From positions 83,985,337-84,049,336 of the forward strand of contig CATIUR010000004.1 of NCBI GenBank assembly GCA_949592205.1: DNA of 64,000 nt. Reading direction: 5' to 3'. Under the pieces are notes generated by a model. It was not told the origin of the DNA, did no database searches, and worked only from the letters and a program-made list of their open reading frames with translations. The position numbers and the translations under genes are program-made. The first letter of the stretch is position 1; every line of letters starts with the position of its first letter. Positions 34,371 through 43,914 of the stretch are shown in pieces. The DNA comes from Helichrysum umbraculigerum (Eukaryota > Streptophyta > Magnoliopsida > Asterales > Asteraceae).

Positions 34371-37300
34371 TTAGCTTGAGTGCACGGACGGTGCGTTATC
34401 TGGAAAGAGACGTGGATATTTCTGTCGTATTTGGTCTTCCCGTTCCCAGGTGAACTCAGGGCCGCGCCTAGAATTCCACCTAACCTTTACGATGGGAATA
34501 CGACTCTGTTTCAATCGTTTGACCTCACGGTCCATGATTTCCATAGGTTCCTCGACAAAATGAAGTTTATCATCGATTTGAATTTCGTCGAGCGGTATAA
34601 TCAGCGTCTCGTCAGACAGACATTTCTTCAAGTTAGAAATGTGGAATGTGTTGTGTACGCTGCTAAGTTCAGCAGGAAGTTGCAGGCGATATGCCACTGG
34701 ACCAATCCTTTCGAGGATTTCGAATGGTCCGATATATCTAGGATTTAGTTTGCCTCGTTTCCCGAATCGAATAACACCTTTCCACGGTGCCACTTTGAGA
34801 AGTACCTTGTCTCCTACCTGGAACTCAAGATGTTTGCGTCTCACGTCAGCATAGCTTTTCTGACGATCACGTGCGGCTTTCAGCCGGTTTTGAATACCAA
34901 CGATTTTCTCAGTAGTTTCTTGAATGATTTCTGGACCCGTGAGTTGGGATTCTCCTAACTCAGTCCAACAGACAGGTGATCGGCACTTACGTCCGTAAAG
35001 TGCCTCGAAGGGTGCAGCCTTTATGCTGGTATGATAACTGTTGTTGTACGAGAACTCGCACAACGGTAAGTGATTTTCCCAAGAAGTACCGAAGTCAACT
35101 ACGCAGGCTCGTAGCATATCCTCCAGTGTTTGAATAGTTCGCTCGCTTTGGCCATCGGTTTGCGGGTGATAAGCAGTACTCATATCCAGACGAGTACCAA
35201 GAGATTTTTGTAGCGATTGCCAAAAGTTAGAAGTAAAACGGCTGTCCCTATCCGAGATGATCGAGATAGGTACACCATGTCGCGAGATGATTTCTTTGAC
35301 ATAGATGCGAGTCAGACGCTCCATCTTGTCGGTTTCCTTGATGGCCAGAAAATGAGCAGATTTCGTGAGACGGTCCACGATCACCCAAATGGTATCGCAA
35401 CCACTCGAAGTTTTCGGTAGTTTGGTGATGAAGTCCATGGAAATCTGTTCCCATTTCCATTGAGGAATTTCAGGTTGTTGGAGCAACCCAGAGGGTCTTT
35501 GGTGTTCGGTCTTTACTTTGGAACAGGTTAGGCATTTACTGACGTACAAGGCGATGTCAGCTTTCATGTTAGGCCACCAATACAACCCTTTGACGTCATG
35601 ATACATCTTGTCAGAACCAGGATGTATAGAATATCGAGATTTGTGAGCTTCAGCCATCACCAAATCTCGCAAGTTTCCGAATTTGGGTAACCACACCCGG
35701 TTAGAGAAGTATCGAGTTCCATCGGGTTTGATTTCGAATTGTTTATCCAAGCCTCGCAAGGCTTCATTTTTCAAGTTTTCATCGTTGAGTGCTTCAAGTT
35801 GAGCGGTAAGGATTTGAGCAGGAAGCTCGTTACGAATTGTCATAGAAAGTGCTCGGACTCGAAGGGGTTTCACTCGTTCTTTTCGGCTTAAGGCATCGGC
35901 AACTACGTTAGCCTTGCCCGGATGGTATTTGATCTCGCAGTCATAGTCACTAAGTAACTCAACCCAGCGACGTTGTCTCATGTTTAGATCTTTCTGATCG
36001 AATATGTGTTGGAGACTTTTGTGATCGGTAAAGATAGTGCTTTTTGTACCGTAGAGATAATGTCTCCAGATTTTCAATGCGAAGACCACAGCACCTAACT
36101 CGAGGTCGTGGGTCGTATAGTTTTTCTCATGAATTTTTAGTTGTCGTGAGGCATAGGCAATGACTTTTTCCCGTTGCATCAACACACAACCAAGTCCTTG
36201 GTGTGAGGCGTCGCAGTAAACTACGAAATCGTCGATGCCCTCGGGTAAGGACAAGATTGGTGCACTGCAAAGTTTGCTTTTCAATAGCTGGAAAGCTGAC
36301 TCTTGTTTATCAGTCCAATCGAACTTCTTATCTTTCTGAGTCAGTGTGGTTAGGGGAACAGCTATTCTTGAAAAGTTTTCGATGAATCGGCGGTAGTAAC
36401 CAGCAAGACCTAAGAATTGTCTCACTTCGGTTGGAGTGGTCGGTGACTCCCAGCCCTTGATTGCTTCAATCTTGGCGGGATCAACATGAATTCCTTGGCT
36501 GTCAATCACGTGCCCGAGGAATTGAACGTTTCGAATCCAGAACTCACACTTAGAGAATTTGGCATATAACTCTTCGTGTTTAAGAAGTCCTAGAATGGTT
36601 TTCAGATGTTGAGCATGTTCCTGCTCGTTGCGAGAGTAAATCAGAATATCATCGATGAACACAATGACGAATTTGTCAAGATATGGTTTGCACACCCGAT
36701 TCATAAGGTCCATGAATACGGCCGGTGCGTTGGTCAACCCGAATGGCATCACTTGGAATTCGTAATGCCCATAACGAGTTCGGAAAGCTGTCTTTGGGAT
36801 ATCATTGTCACGGACTCGGAGTTGATGATAACCCGACCGTAAATCAATCTTTGAGTAAACACTCGATCCCTGAAGTTGGTCAAACAGGTCATCGATTCTA
36901 GGAAGCGGGTACCGATTCTTTATGGTTAGCTTATTCAGCTCTCGGTAGTCGATACACATGCGGAAAGATCCATCTTTCTTTTTCACGAATAAGACCGGAG
37001 CTCCCCAAGGCGAGGAACTTGGTCGAATGAATCCTCTGTCCAGGAGTTCCTGTAGTTGGTTAGACAACTCCTGCATTTCGGATGGTGCTAAACGGTAAGG
37101 GGCTCGTGCCACGGGTGCAGCTCCGGGCACAAGTTCGATTTGAAATTCAACTTGTCTAGGTGGCGGAAGTCCGGGCAAATCTTCAGGAAAGACTTCCGAG
37201 AAATCCCGCACGATCGGAACATCCTCCAGTCGCTTCTCCTTCGACTTCTTCTCCGTTACATGTGCGAGGATGGCTTGGTACCCTTTTCGTAGGTATTTTC

Positions 37301-38780
37301 TCGTTTTCAGACAGGATACAATATTCAGATTCCGTCTACCGGTCTCCCCTTGTAGGACTAAGGTTCCACCGGAGACAAGAGGTATGCGAACGAGTTTGTC
37401 ATGACAGATGATTTCAGCTCGGTGCTTGGATAACCAATCCATACCGACAATGATATCGAAGCTGCCGATCTCGACAGGGATTAAATCAATGGAAAACGTT
37501 TCGTTCATGAGGTTAAATGTACAGTTGTGTATGATACTATCAGTCTCAATCAGTTTGCCGTTAGCTAATTCAACAATGTACTTAGCATCTAAGGCAGTAG
37601 GAGTTATATCAAGTAAAGGGCTAAATTTCTCAGAAATGAAGCTTCTATCAGCACCAGTATCAAATAACACAGAAGCAGTAAGGTCGTTGAGAAGGAACGT
37701 ACCCGTCACGACGTTCGGGTCTTGTCTGGCTTCCCCAGCCTTGATAACGAATGCTCTACCGCGAGCAGGGTTGTTGTTGTTTTTCAGCTTTGGGCAATCT
37801 TTCTTGAAATGCCCTGTATTTCCGCACCCAAAGCAGGCCTTTGGTGCATTGGCGTTGGGGGTAGGAATGTTGGTTCGGCAGTCCTTGGCTAAATGCCCGA
37901 ACCGTTTGCAGTTGGAGCAAGGGCAAGAACCGTCATGATGGCGGCTGCATTTGGAACAGTAAGGCTTGTTCCCGTTGTACCCTTTCTTCTCCGAAGCTCC
38001 AGATGAATAAGCCTTAATGTACTCAGGCTTCTTGTTGGAGGTTTGGTTTGAGGAGTTGGGGTTTCCTTCCCACTTGCGTTTGTTGTTTGCAGATGGGGTC
38101 GAGGTAGTACCACGGCGGACAGAATTTGCCGTTAGTTCATGAGCCATACGGATGGCGCTTTGAATCGTACCCGGTTTAGATGAAGTCACCAGGTCCTGTA
38201 GTCTCTCGGGAAGTCCATCAACGAATTTCTCGATCCTCTTGTACTCAGGATCGACCATAGTTGGGCACAGAAGTGCCAGTTGATGGAAGCGGTTTGTGTA
38301 TCCGGTGATATCATCACCCTGCATCTTATGGTTCCAAAACTCCATTTCCAGCTGTTTCAATTCATCCCTGGGGCAATACTCGCCCCTCAACATTTCCTTC
38401 AACTCCTCCCACGGGAGTTGGTAAGCAGTAGCAACACTCACAGTTTGAGCATAAGTGTTCCACCAGGTGAGTGCGGTGTCAGTAAAGGTACTAACGGAGA
38501 ACTTAACCTTGTCTCCCTCCGCACAGTTGCAGATCAGAAATACAGATTCAACTTTCTCGATCCAGCGTACTAGACCGATAGCTCCCTCAGTACCTGCAAA
38601 GTTTAGGGGTTTGCAGTTCTGGAAGTCCTTGTAAGAACAAGGTTTAGCAGCAGGGGTTTCAGCAGCATCGCTGTTCCTTGTGGAACCTGGTGGAGTATTC
38701 CGAGCTAAGGCTTCAGTAACAGCCTGGGTTATGAGGGAGGTAATCTGGGCATCGGTATATGGTCTTGTCTTTGGCGGCAT
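34371..38780 (-). CDS. Gag-Pol polyprotein of element F (intact, chromodomain-type)
   Basis: An open frame of 1469 codons starting at the ATG at 38780 (MPPKTRPY). Domains in order: gag capsid-like region about 50-220; zinc knuckles at 288-301 and 316-329; protease DTGA at 374-377; RT with FIDD about 708-711; RNase H with D857; integrase D1116, D1177 and E1213 in the D-x60-D-x35-E spacing; and a C-terminal chromodomain-like region (RWNSR, FTWERED). It is colinear with the A protein, much more similar in pol than in the gag N-terminus, so A and F are distinct families of one clade. No stop or frameshift is seen. With almost identical LTRs, F is a candidate for an element that moved recently and could still be active. 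Confidence 0.96.
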   Translation of the reverse strand: MPPKTRPYTDAQITSLITQAVTEALARNTPPGSTRNSDAAETPAAKPCSYKDFQNCKPLNFAGTEGAIGLVRWIEKVESVFLICNCAEGDKVKFSVSTFTDTALTWWNTYAQTVSVATAYQLPWEELKEMLRGEYCPRDELKQLEMEFWNHKMQGDDITGYTNRFHQLALLCPTMVDPEYKRIEKFVDGLPERLQDLVTSSKPGTIQSAIRMAHELTANSVRRGTTSTPSANNKRKWEGNPNSSNQTSNKKPEYIKAYSSGASEKKGYNGNKPYCSKCSRHHDGSCPCSNCKRFGHLAKDCRTNIPTPNANAPKACFGCGNTGHFKKDCPKLKNNNNPARGRAFVIKAGEARQDPNVVTGTFLLNDLTASVLFDTGADRSFISEKFSPLLDITPTALDAKYIVELANGKLIETDSIIHNCTFNLMNETFSIDLIPVEIGSFDIIVGMDWLSKHRAEIICHDKLVRIPLVSGGTLVLQGETGRRNLNIVSCLKTRKYLRKGYQAILAHVTEKKSKEKRLEDVPIVRDFSEVFPEDLPGLPPPRQVEFQIELVPGAAPVARAPYRLAPSEMQELSNQLQELLDRGFIRPSSSPWGAPVLFVKKKDGSFRMCIDYRELNKLTIKNRYPLPRIDDLFDQLQGSSVYSKIDLRSGYHQLRVRDNDIPKTAFRTRYGHYEFQVMPFGLTNAPAVFMDLMNRVCKPYLDKFVIVFIDDILIYSRNEQEHAQHLKTILGLLKHEELYAKFSKCEFWIRNVQFLGHVIDSQGIHVDPAKIEAIKGWESPTTPTEVRQFLGLAGYYRRFIENFSRIAVPLTTLTQKDKKFDWTDKQESAFQLLKSKLCSAPILSLPEGIDDFVVYCDASHQGLGCVLMQREKVIAYASRQLKIHEKNYTTHDLELGAVVFALKIWRHYLYGTKSTIFTDHKSLQHIFDQKDLNMRQRRWVELLSDYDCEIKYHPGKANVVADALSRKERVKPLRVRALSMTIRNELPAQILTAQLEALNDENLKNEALRGLDKQFEIKPDGTRYFSNRVWLPKFGNLRDLVMAEAHKSRYSIHPGSDKMYHDVKGLYWWPNMKADIALYVSKCLTCSKVKTEHQRPSGLLQQPEIPQWKWEQISMDFITKLPKTSSGCDTIWVIVDRLTKSAHFLAIKETDKMERLTRIYVKEIISRHGVPISIISDRDSRFTSNFWQSLQKSLGTRLDMSTAYHPQTDGQSERTIQTLEDMLRACVVDFGTSWENHLPLCEFSYNNSYHTSIKAAPFEALYGRKCRSPVCWTELGESQLTGPEIIQETTEKIVGIQNRLKAARDRQKSYADVRRKHLEFQVGDKVLLKVAPWKGVIRFGKRGKLNPRYIGPFEILERIGPVAYRLQLPAELSSVHNTFHISNLKKCLSDETLIIPLDEIQIDDKLHFVEEPMEIMDREVKRLKQSRIPIVKVRWNSRRGPEFTWEREDQIRQKYPRLFPDNAPSVHSS

Positions 38781-39102
38781 GCTTCTTCAATAAAAGAAAT
38801 GAAGATACATGAGATTTTGTAGGAATTTGTAATTGTCACAGATGTAAATGTATAAAAACAGTAATACATAACATCAACAGAGAAATGACAATTAATGTGA
38901 GTTGAAATAACAAGGTATATTTGATGGACAATGCGAGTTCAAAGGTTACATCCTACAGAGATATTACAAAAGGTGTCGGGAATTGTTACATCCGACTAGT
39001 TTATAGAGTAGTAGTGGTACAAAAGCACCGGGAATTGTTACATCCGGTTGAATTACATAGACCCTAATAAGGTAGTTGGTTGGTTACAAGATATAGACTG
39101 AT
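38781..39102 (-). other. Spacer between accessory ORF and gag-pol of element F
   Basis: About 320 bp without a gene. It contains two similar segments on the plus strand (GGGAATTGTTACATCCG near 38979 and 39031), a short direct repeat. It may hold signals for translation of gag-pol after the first ORF; none is identified. Confidence 0.4.
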
Positions 39103-39615
39103 CTAATCCTGGTGTAGATTAATTTGTTCCATTAGCACGACAAGGCGGTCCACGGTTTCTGCGAGTCTGTTTGTTTGCCTGGCGTTGTCTTCAACTAAAG
39201 CCAGTCGTTGTGCTAGTGCTCGAGAGTGATCCTCAGTCTCCTGTGAACGCTGTTCACATTCCTCTAGTCGGTTTCTTACAAGTTCATCCGCACCTAATTC
39301 AGCGGTCATTGAATCCTGAATTATGCTCACAGAGAGGTTGGTATCCTCTTGTTCCTGTTGGAGTTGTGATATACGGTCAAAAGCTTGACGAAGTAGGTAG
39401 GTCATTCGATGTTGTTCCAATTCAAGATTTTCGAGTCTTTGTTCCTGACGGCGGAATTGGGTAGCCAATACTGGCAACGTAAGATGTGCCGAGTTCTGAG
39501 AGTTATGTACAGGATAAGGGTTGGTTCGAGGTGACCTTGTGTTCCTCCTGGCTACTCGTGGGTTCCGTGACCCATGTGAGAGAGAGTGTGACGGATTAGG
39601 TGGTGTGTTTGCCAT
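39103..39615 (-). CDS. Accessory coiled-coil ORF upstream of gag-pol in element F
   Basis: 170 codons from the ATG at 39615 (MANTPPNP); the frame extends 24 codons upstream to 39687, but the MAN start matches the related MAD start in element G. The first about 50 residues are Ser/Asn/Arg/Pro-rich with a VARRNTRSPR motif. The remainder is rich in Leu, Glu, Gln and Arg in heptad-like order (for example LENLELEQ and RISQLQQEQEDT), suggesting a coiled coil. It lies between the primer site and gag-pol on the same strand and would be met first by ribosomes on a full-length RNA. It has no gag, protease or pol motif. I do not recognise the family; related ORFs are in G and, decayed, in A. Confidence 0.65.
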   Translation of the reverse strand: MANTPPNPSHSLSHGSRNPRVARRNTRSPRTNPYPVHNSQNSAHLTLPVLATQFRRQEQRLENLELEQHRMTYLLRQAFDRISQLQQEQEDTNLSVSIIQDSMTAELGADELVRNRLEECEQRSQETEDHSRALAQRLALVEDNARQTNRLAETVDRLVVLMEQINLHQD

Positions 39616-39700
39616 TCCTGTGGCAGAGTATAAGTAAGACGAGGCGAATATATGTAAGTATATAATATCCAGTCTAGTGTCTAGCACATATCAAGTAATG

Positions 39701-39935
39701 GTCCGGTTCTCTCGTGGTCAGAGTCAACTAACGTATCCCCGTTCAACATAATCGTTTCAGACCTTACATCATCTTTCCTTAATTGTACATAGTTGATCAG
39801 GCTATGTTAAATTAAAGTCGTATGCTGTAATTCCTGAATCGGTCATGCCTAATAAAGAATTACTGCCTAACGGTCATAGTCTAGGCCCACTAAATGCAAC
39901 CTAGTTCACTATAACCTTAGTCTCTGATACCAATC
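39701..39935 (-). other. Conserved 5' leader and primer-binding site of element F
   Basis: The primer site (39915-39932) reads TGGTATCAGAGA on the minus strand. The twelfth base differs from the C found in A, G and H, so complementarity to initiator tRNA-Met is slightly shorter. The leader is similar to those of A, G and H. Confidence 0.8.
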
Positions 39936-42386
39936 TGTAACACCCCCGAAATTCACTGTTTTGCGGAAGCATAGTTTGGGGTGTTACTAATTAAATATCA
40001 CAGCACAAAGATAAACAGCAAACGACCTCTAAATGAGACGTTTTGTAAATTAGTTACATTCCATAGATATAATGTTTGAAAACTTAATGTTTTCGTATAC
40101 AAAATGTAGTTTCCCCTAGAGTCCACGCGTATAGCGGGAGATTCTATTACATAATCGTAATCTACAAAAGATAATGCTAAGAATCTCCGTTAATGCAGTT
40201 GTGTTGAAATCATGAGACTCTAGCTAAAATCCTGGAGTAATCCTACTCCATCCGGGTACCTGAGAAAACATGCTAAAAAGTGTCAACCAAAAAGGTTGGT
40301 GAATCTCACAGGTTTGTAAATAATATCGGCTTTGAACACGAGATTTCATTAGTAGTGCCCGTAGGCGTAAAATCAGCCATTGCAATCCAGCAATCGTAAA
40401 ATCAGTATTTGCAATCCAGCAAATGTAAATAAATAAGTTTATACCGTTGCCATGAGGCTCATAATCGAAGCTTAACCCGTAAGTAATATGTTTGCTCCCG
40501 TGACATGCTCGTAAGTGAGCAAGCATCAGTAACGAATAAGTTGTCCCGTTTATACGTGTAAATCGGTACGTGGCAGCGCTACTGCCCCGGGTGGGGAGGG
40601 TCATTTCCCTAATGGATCCATTAACTACTGTTCGCGCTTAAGTCCATAACTAACGATATATGATGGAGAGACTTCTGTAAATAGTAACAACTCATGCAAT
40701 TCCGTTTGGTATAGTAAACAGTTTAGTACTTGTGTTCAAGAAAATAAGTAGCATGTATCTCCCCCAATAAGATAAAACAGTAAAAGTGGGGCCGTAAGAC
40801 TCACCTGAGTCTTGTAATAAACCGTAGCAAATAGCAAGTAGTAAATATAGCAAGTAGGTTCTCCGAACCCGTAACCTTCAAATGCCTATTCATATGAAGT
40901 TATGTAAGTATGCGTCTCACTAGACGTTTCGTTTAGTTGTACACAACTCGTATAGCCAATGTTTGTTCGTATGTTTGTAATTGTTCGTTTGTTTGTAAAA
41001 CATGTTTGGGCCCGTTGGTGACTTAGTTGAATTGTTAATCTCGACATAGATTTACTCGTTTGGAATGTTATGTTTGAAAAACATGTTTCAATATCCCTCA
41101 GATATTATATCGTATAGTCGTTCGAAGTCCCAAAATGTATAACACTTAACTTGGAATTAAATTTGTAAATCTGCTGTGTTTTGCGACACTAAATGCGACA
41201 CTAAAGTTTGTCATACGACACAAGGCTTGTGTCGCAGACATCATGCGACACAAGGATACGACACAAGGATTTGTGTCGCATCAGATACGAAATGCTAATT
41301 TAATAGCGACATAGTGGTTGTGTCGTATGGAATACGACATAGTATGCGACATAGAGTGCGACACAATATTGTGTCGCATAGATTACGACACAAAAGGCTC
41401 GGTACGACACAAGGTACGACATTAATGGGTTTATGCGACATAGCATGCGACATAAGGCTTGTGTCGCATGGATGAACACCAGCCCAGAAACTTTCGGGTT
41501 TCGAAGATTTTCGACCAAAAACGCAAATCTAACCCATTTTTGAGCTATAAAATCGTGTATTATTCATGTATTAGGTTATATCTAAGTTGTGTACACATCA
41601 AAACATTAAAACATTACACCAAAATGAATAGATCTAAGATTTTAAGAATTTCTTACTTTTGCGAATCGAGCCAAATGGAGGATGAAATGGTGAAAACGAT
41701 CTTGATATTCTTGCTCCACTCGTGATGGTGATTCCGAATACGTAATTTTCGTGGTCTCGTTTTGATGTCGAAAATTTGGTATAGATTGGTGGTTGAGAGT
41801 GTTTTGGAGAGGTGGGTGTTTTTGTGAAAATGAAAATGAAAGAAGAATGAGGATAGTGGGGTGGGGTTGGGGCTGATCCAAAGAGGAAGGAGGGGAAAAA
41901 TATCCCTCAAAACGCGGTATTTACTCCGTGTCCTAATCGTTTAATCCTTTGTTTTTAGTATTTAACCAGACCGTTATATTTTAAAATGTAACTGGAATAT
42001 TTAAATAAAAACACTTTGGAATTAATAATAAAAACATTTGTCGAAATATTTTAATTATTAAACCGTGTTAATACGTTTTGTTGCGTTATTTAAAAGTGTT
42101 GTCGCGGTAATATGTAAATGAGGTTCGTCCAGTCGCGTATTTTATATAATAAAATACGTTCTTATTAATTAAGTAAATTTCTGTCACCAACGTCCAAATA
42201 ATTGTGTCGGACTCTGTCCGGTTAATTTGCACGATTCATCCAAATCGCGTAAGCATACACACATATATATATAATTCACCTTATATATATACAAATAGAG
42301 CCTGTAATTAGTCCTATTACATACTAATTACAACTAGTTACAAACAATTAGGCATAATTAATTATCCTAATTATGCGGGTGTTACA
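39936..42386 (-). repeat. 5' LTR of element F
   Basis: This matches 31885-34337 almost perfectly. The CGACA array is at 41182-41469. A TATA-like ATATAATA lies on the minus strand at 41103-41110, about 72 bp downstream of the array; this promoter call is weaker than for A, C and E. Confidence 0.96.
41103..41469 (-). promoter_or_regulatory. Putative promoter region of element F
   Basis: An inverted-repeat array of CGACA sites (41182-41469) lies upstream of a TATA-like box (41103-41110, minus). The role is inferred from the same arrangement in the other elements of the window. Confidence 0.45.
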
Positions 42387-43914
42387 GGTGTCCTAAAACT
42401 ATGCCTTCTTTTACCATGAAATGGCATTTTTCCCAATTCAGAACTAGGTTCGATTCTTCACATCGGGTGAGCATCTTGTTCAAGTTAGAAAGACAAGTGG
42501 TGAACGAATCTCCGAATACCGAAAAATCATCCATGAACACTCCCATGCATTGTTCAATCATGTCATGGAAGATTGCTACCATGCATCTTTGAAATGTCGC
42601 TGGTGCATTACATAAGCCAAACGGCATACGTCGGTAGGCAAAGGTTCTGTATGGACAAGTGAACGTCGTCTTTTCTTGGTCCTTTGGATCGAGAGGTATC
42701 TGAAAATAACCGGAGAAACCATCGAGGAAGCAATAGAATTCGTTTCCTGACAATCTTTCAAGCATCTGATCAATGAATGGTAAGGGGAAGTGATCTTTGC
42801 TTGTAGCTTCATTTAGTTTCCGATAGTCGATACATACCCTCCAACAGGTGACGGTTCGTGTTGGAATCAACTCGTTGTCTTCGTTAGCGATGACCGTCAT
42901 GCCTCCTTTCTTTGGGACGACTTGAACTGGACTAACCCATGGGGAATCTGAAATAGGGTAAATTAAACCAGCATCCAAGAGTTTGATAACCTCCTTTTTC
43001 ACCACGTCTTGAATCTTTGGGTTAACTCTCCTTTGCCTTTGAATAGAGGGCCTGAAGTCATTTTCCATTAAGATCTTGTGAGTGCAGTAATTTGGGCCGA
43101 TCCTTTGTACGTCGGAGATTTTCCATGCAATCGCTTTCTTATGTGACTTTAGAACCTCAATGAGTAGTGCTTTCTCTTCAGGCTTCAGATCTTTGGATAT
43201 GATAACCGGTAAGTGCGAAGTTCCTTCGAGAAAAGCATATTCAAGGTGTAAGGGAAGTTCCTTCAGCTCCAATTCGGGTGGTTCTTTAGTGGAAGGCTTC
43301 ATCCTTGCAATCTCGTCTCTCTTAAGCTCATCGTATGTTGTCTGGTAATCTGACTCAATTGCAGGTGCCTCTGGAATGTTGGCTGATGCTATTTCAACCC
43401 ATTCTGTATTGTTGTAAAACTCATTTTTTCTCAGCTCATATTTTACTTGGGAAGATTGAGAGATTGCATTATCTTCAGTGATTATTTCTTTGTTGTCCTT
43501 TGTGAATGCGAATCTCTGGAACTGAGCTGAAGAAGATGTGCTAAAAGTAATCTCTGGATTCAAGTTTTCACAACTTTCAGAAAGTTGCGGATCGGATGGT
43601 TTAAGCATTGACTCCATTTCCTTGAGAGTCTTCAGAATTTCTTCTTTTGAGAGAGATGAATCAGGAACTTCAGAATTAGGGCTTCTTCTCAAGAGAGTGA
43701 CCGGAGTGCCTTGTCCAAGTGGTATAGCAGTGATAAATCTGTTGGGCTGTATGTTGGAATTCTTTAAAGGTAATAGCACTTCCTTTGATGCAATGGATGG
43801 ATCCGAGATAGCTGAGCATAGACCCGCACCTTCTTCACAGATTTTCCTTGTTGTGATGACAGTGTTCGGAAGGGGATTAATGCTGCTTACTGCGAGGATT
43901 TCTTCCAAGTGTTC
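42387..43914 (-). pseudogene. Element E pol, part 1: linker and reverse transcriptase
   Basis: The frame follows the gag frame directly after the TAA at 43915-43917, with no frame change, so gag and pol were probably one ORF. RT motifs include WVSPVQVVPKKGG, WRVCIDYRKLNEAT, the LDGFSGYFQIP region and the catalytic FMDD near codon 460 of this piece. The piece ends at the insertion of F and continues at 31884. The upstream about 220 codons are an acidic linker without a clear domain. There is no internal stop in this part. Confidence 0.9.

Larger units (their letters stand above)
31885..42386 (-). mobile_element. Element F: young, complete Tekay-type chromovirus inserted in E
   Basis: F has LTRs of 2453 bp (31885-34337) and 2451 bp (39936-42386), TSD GGTGT (31880-31884 and 42387-42391), polypurine tract, intact gag-pol, an open accessory ORF, a conserved leader and an initiator-tRNA-Met primer site. 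By eye the two LTRs differ by one base (near 32164: C left, A right) and a 2-bp indel (near 32495), so this is the youngest datable element here. Taking F out with one TSD copy restores the frame of E pol across the junction. Confidence 0.97.

Noticed and set aside
31885..42386. Assembly duplication as the cause of the near-identical 2.45-kb repeats
   Set aside because: The repeats have TG...CA ends, flank a full gypsy interior with primer site and polypurine tract, and are bordered by a perfect 5-bp TSD.
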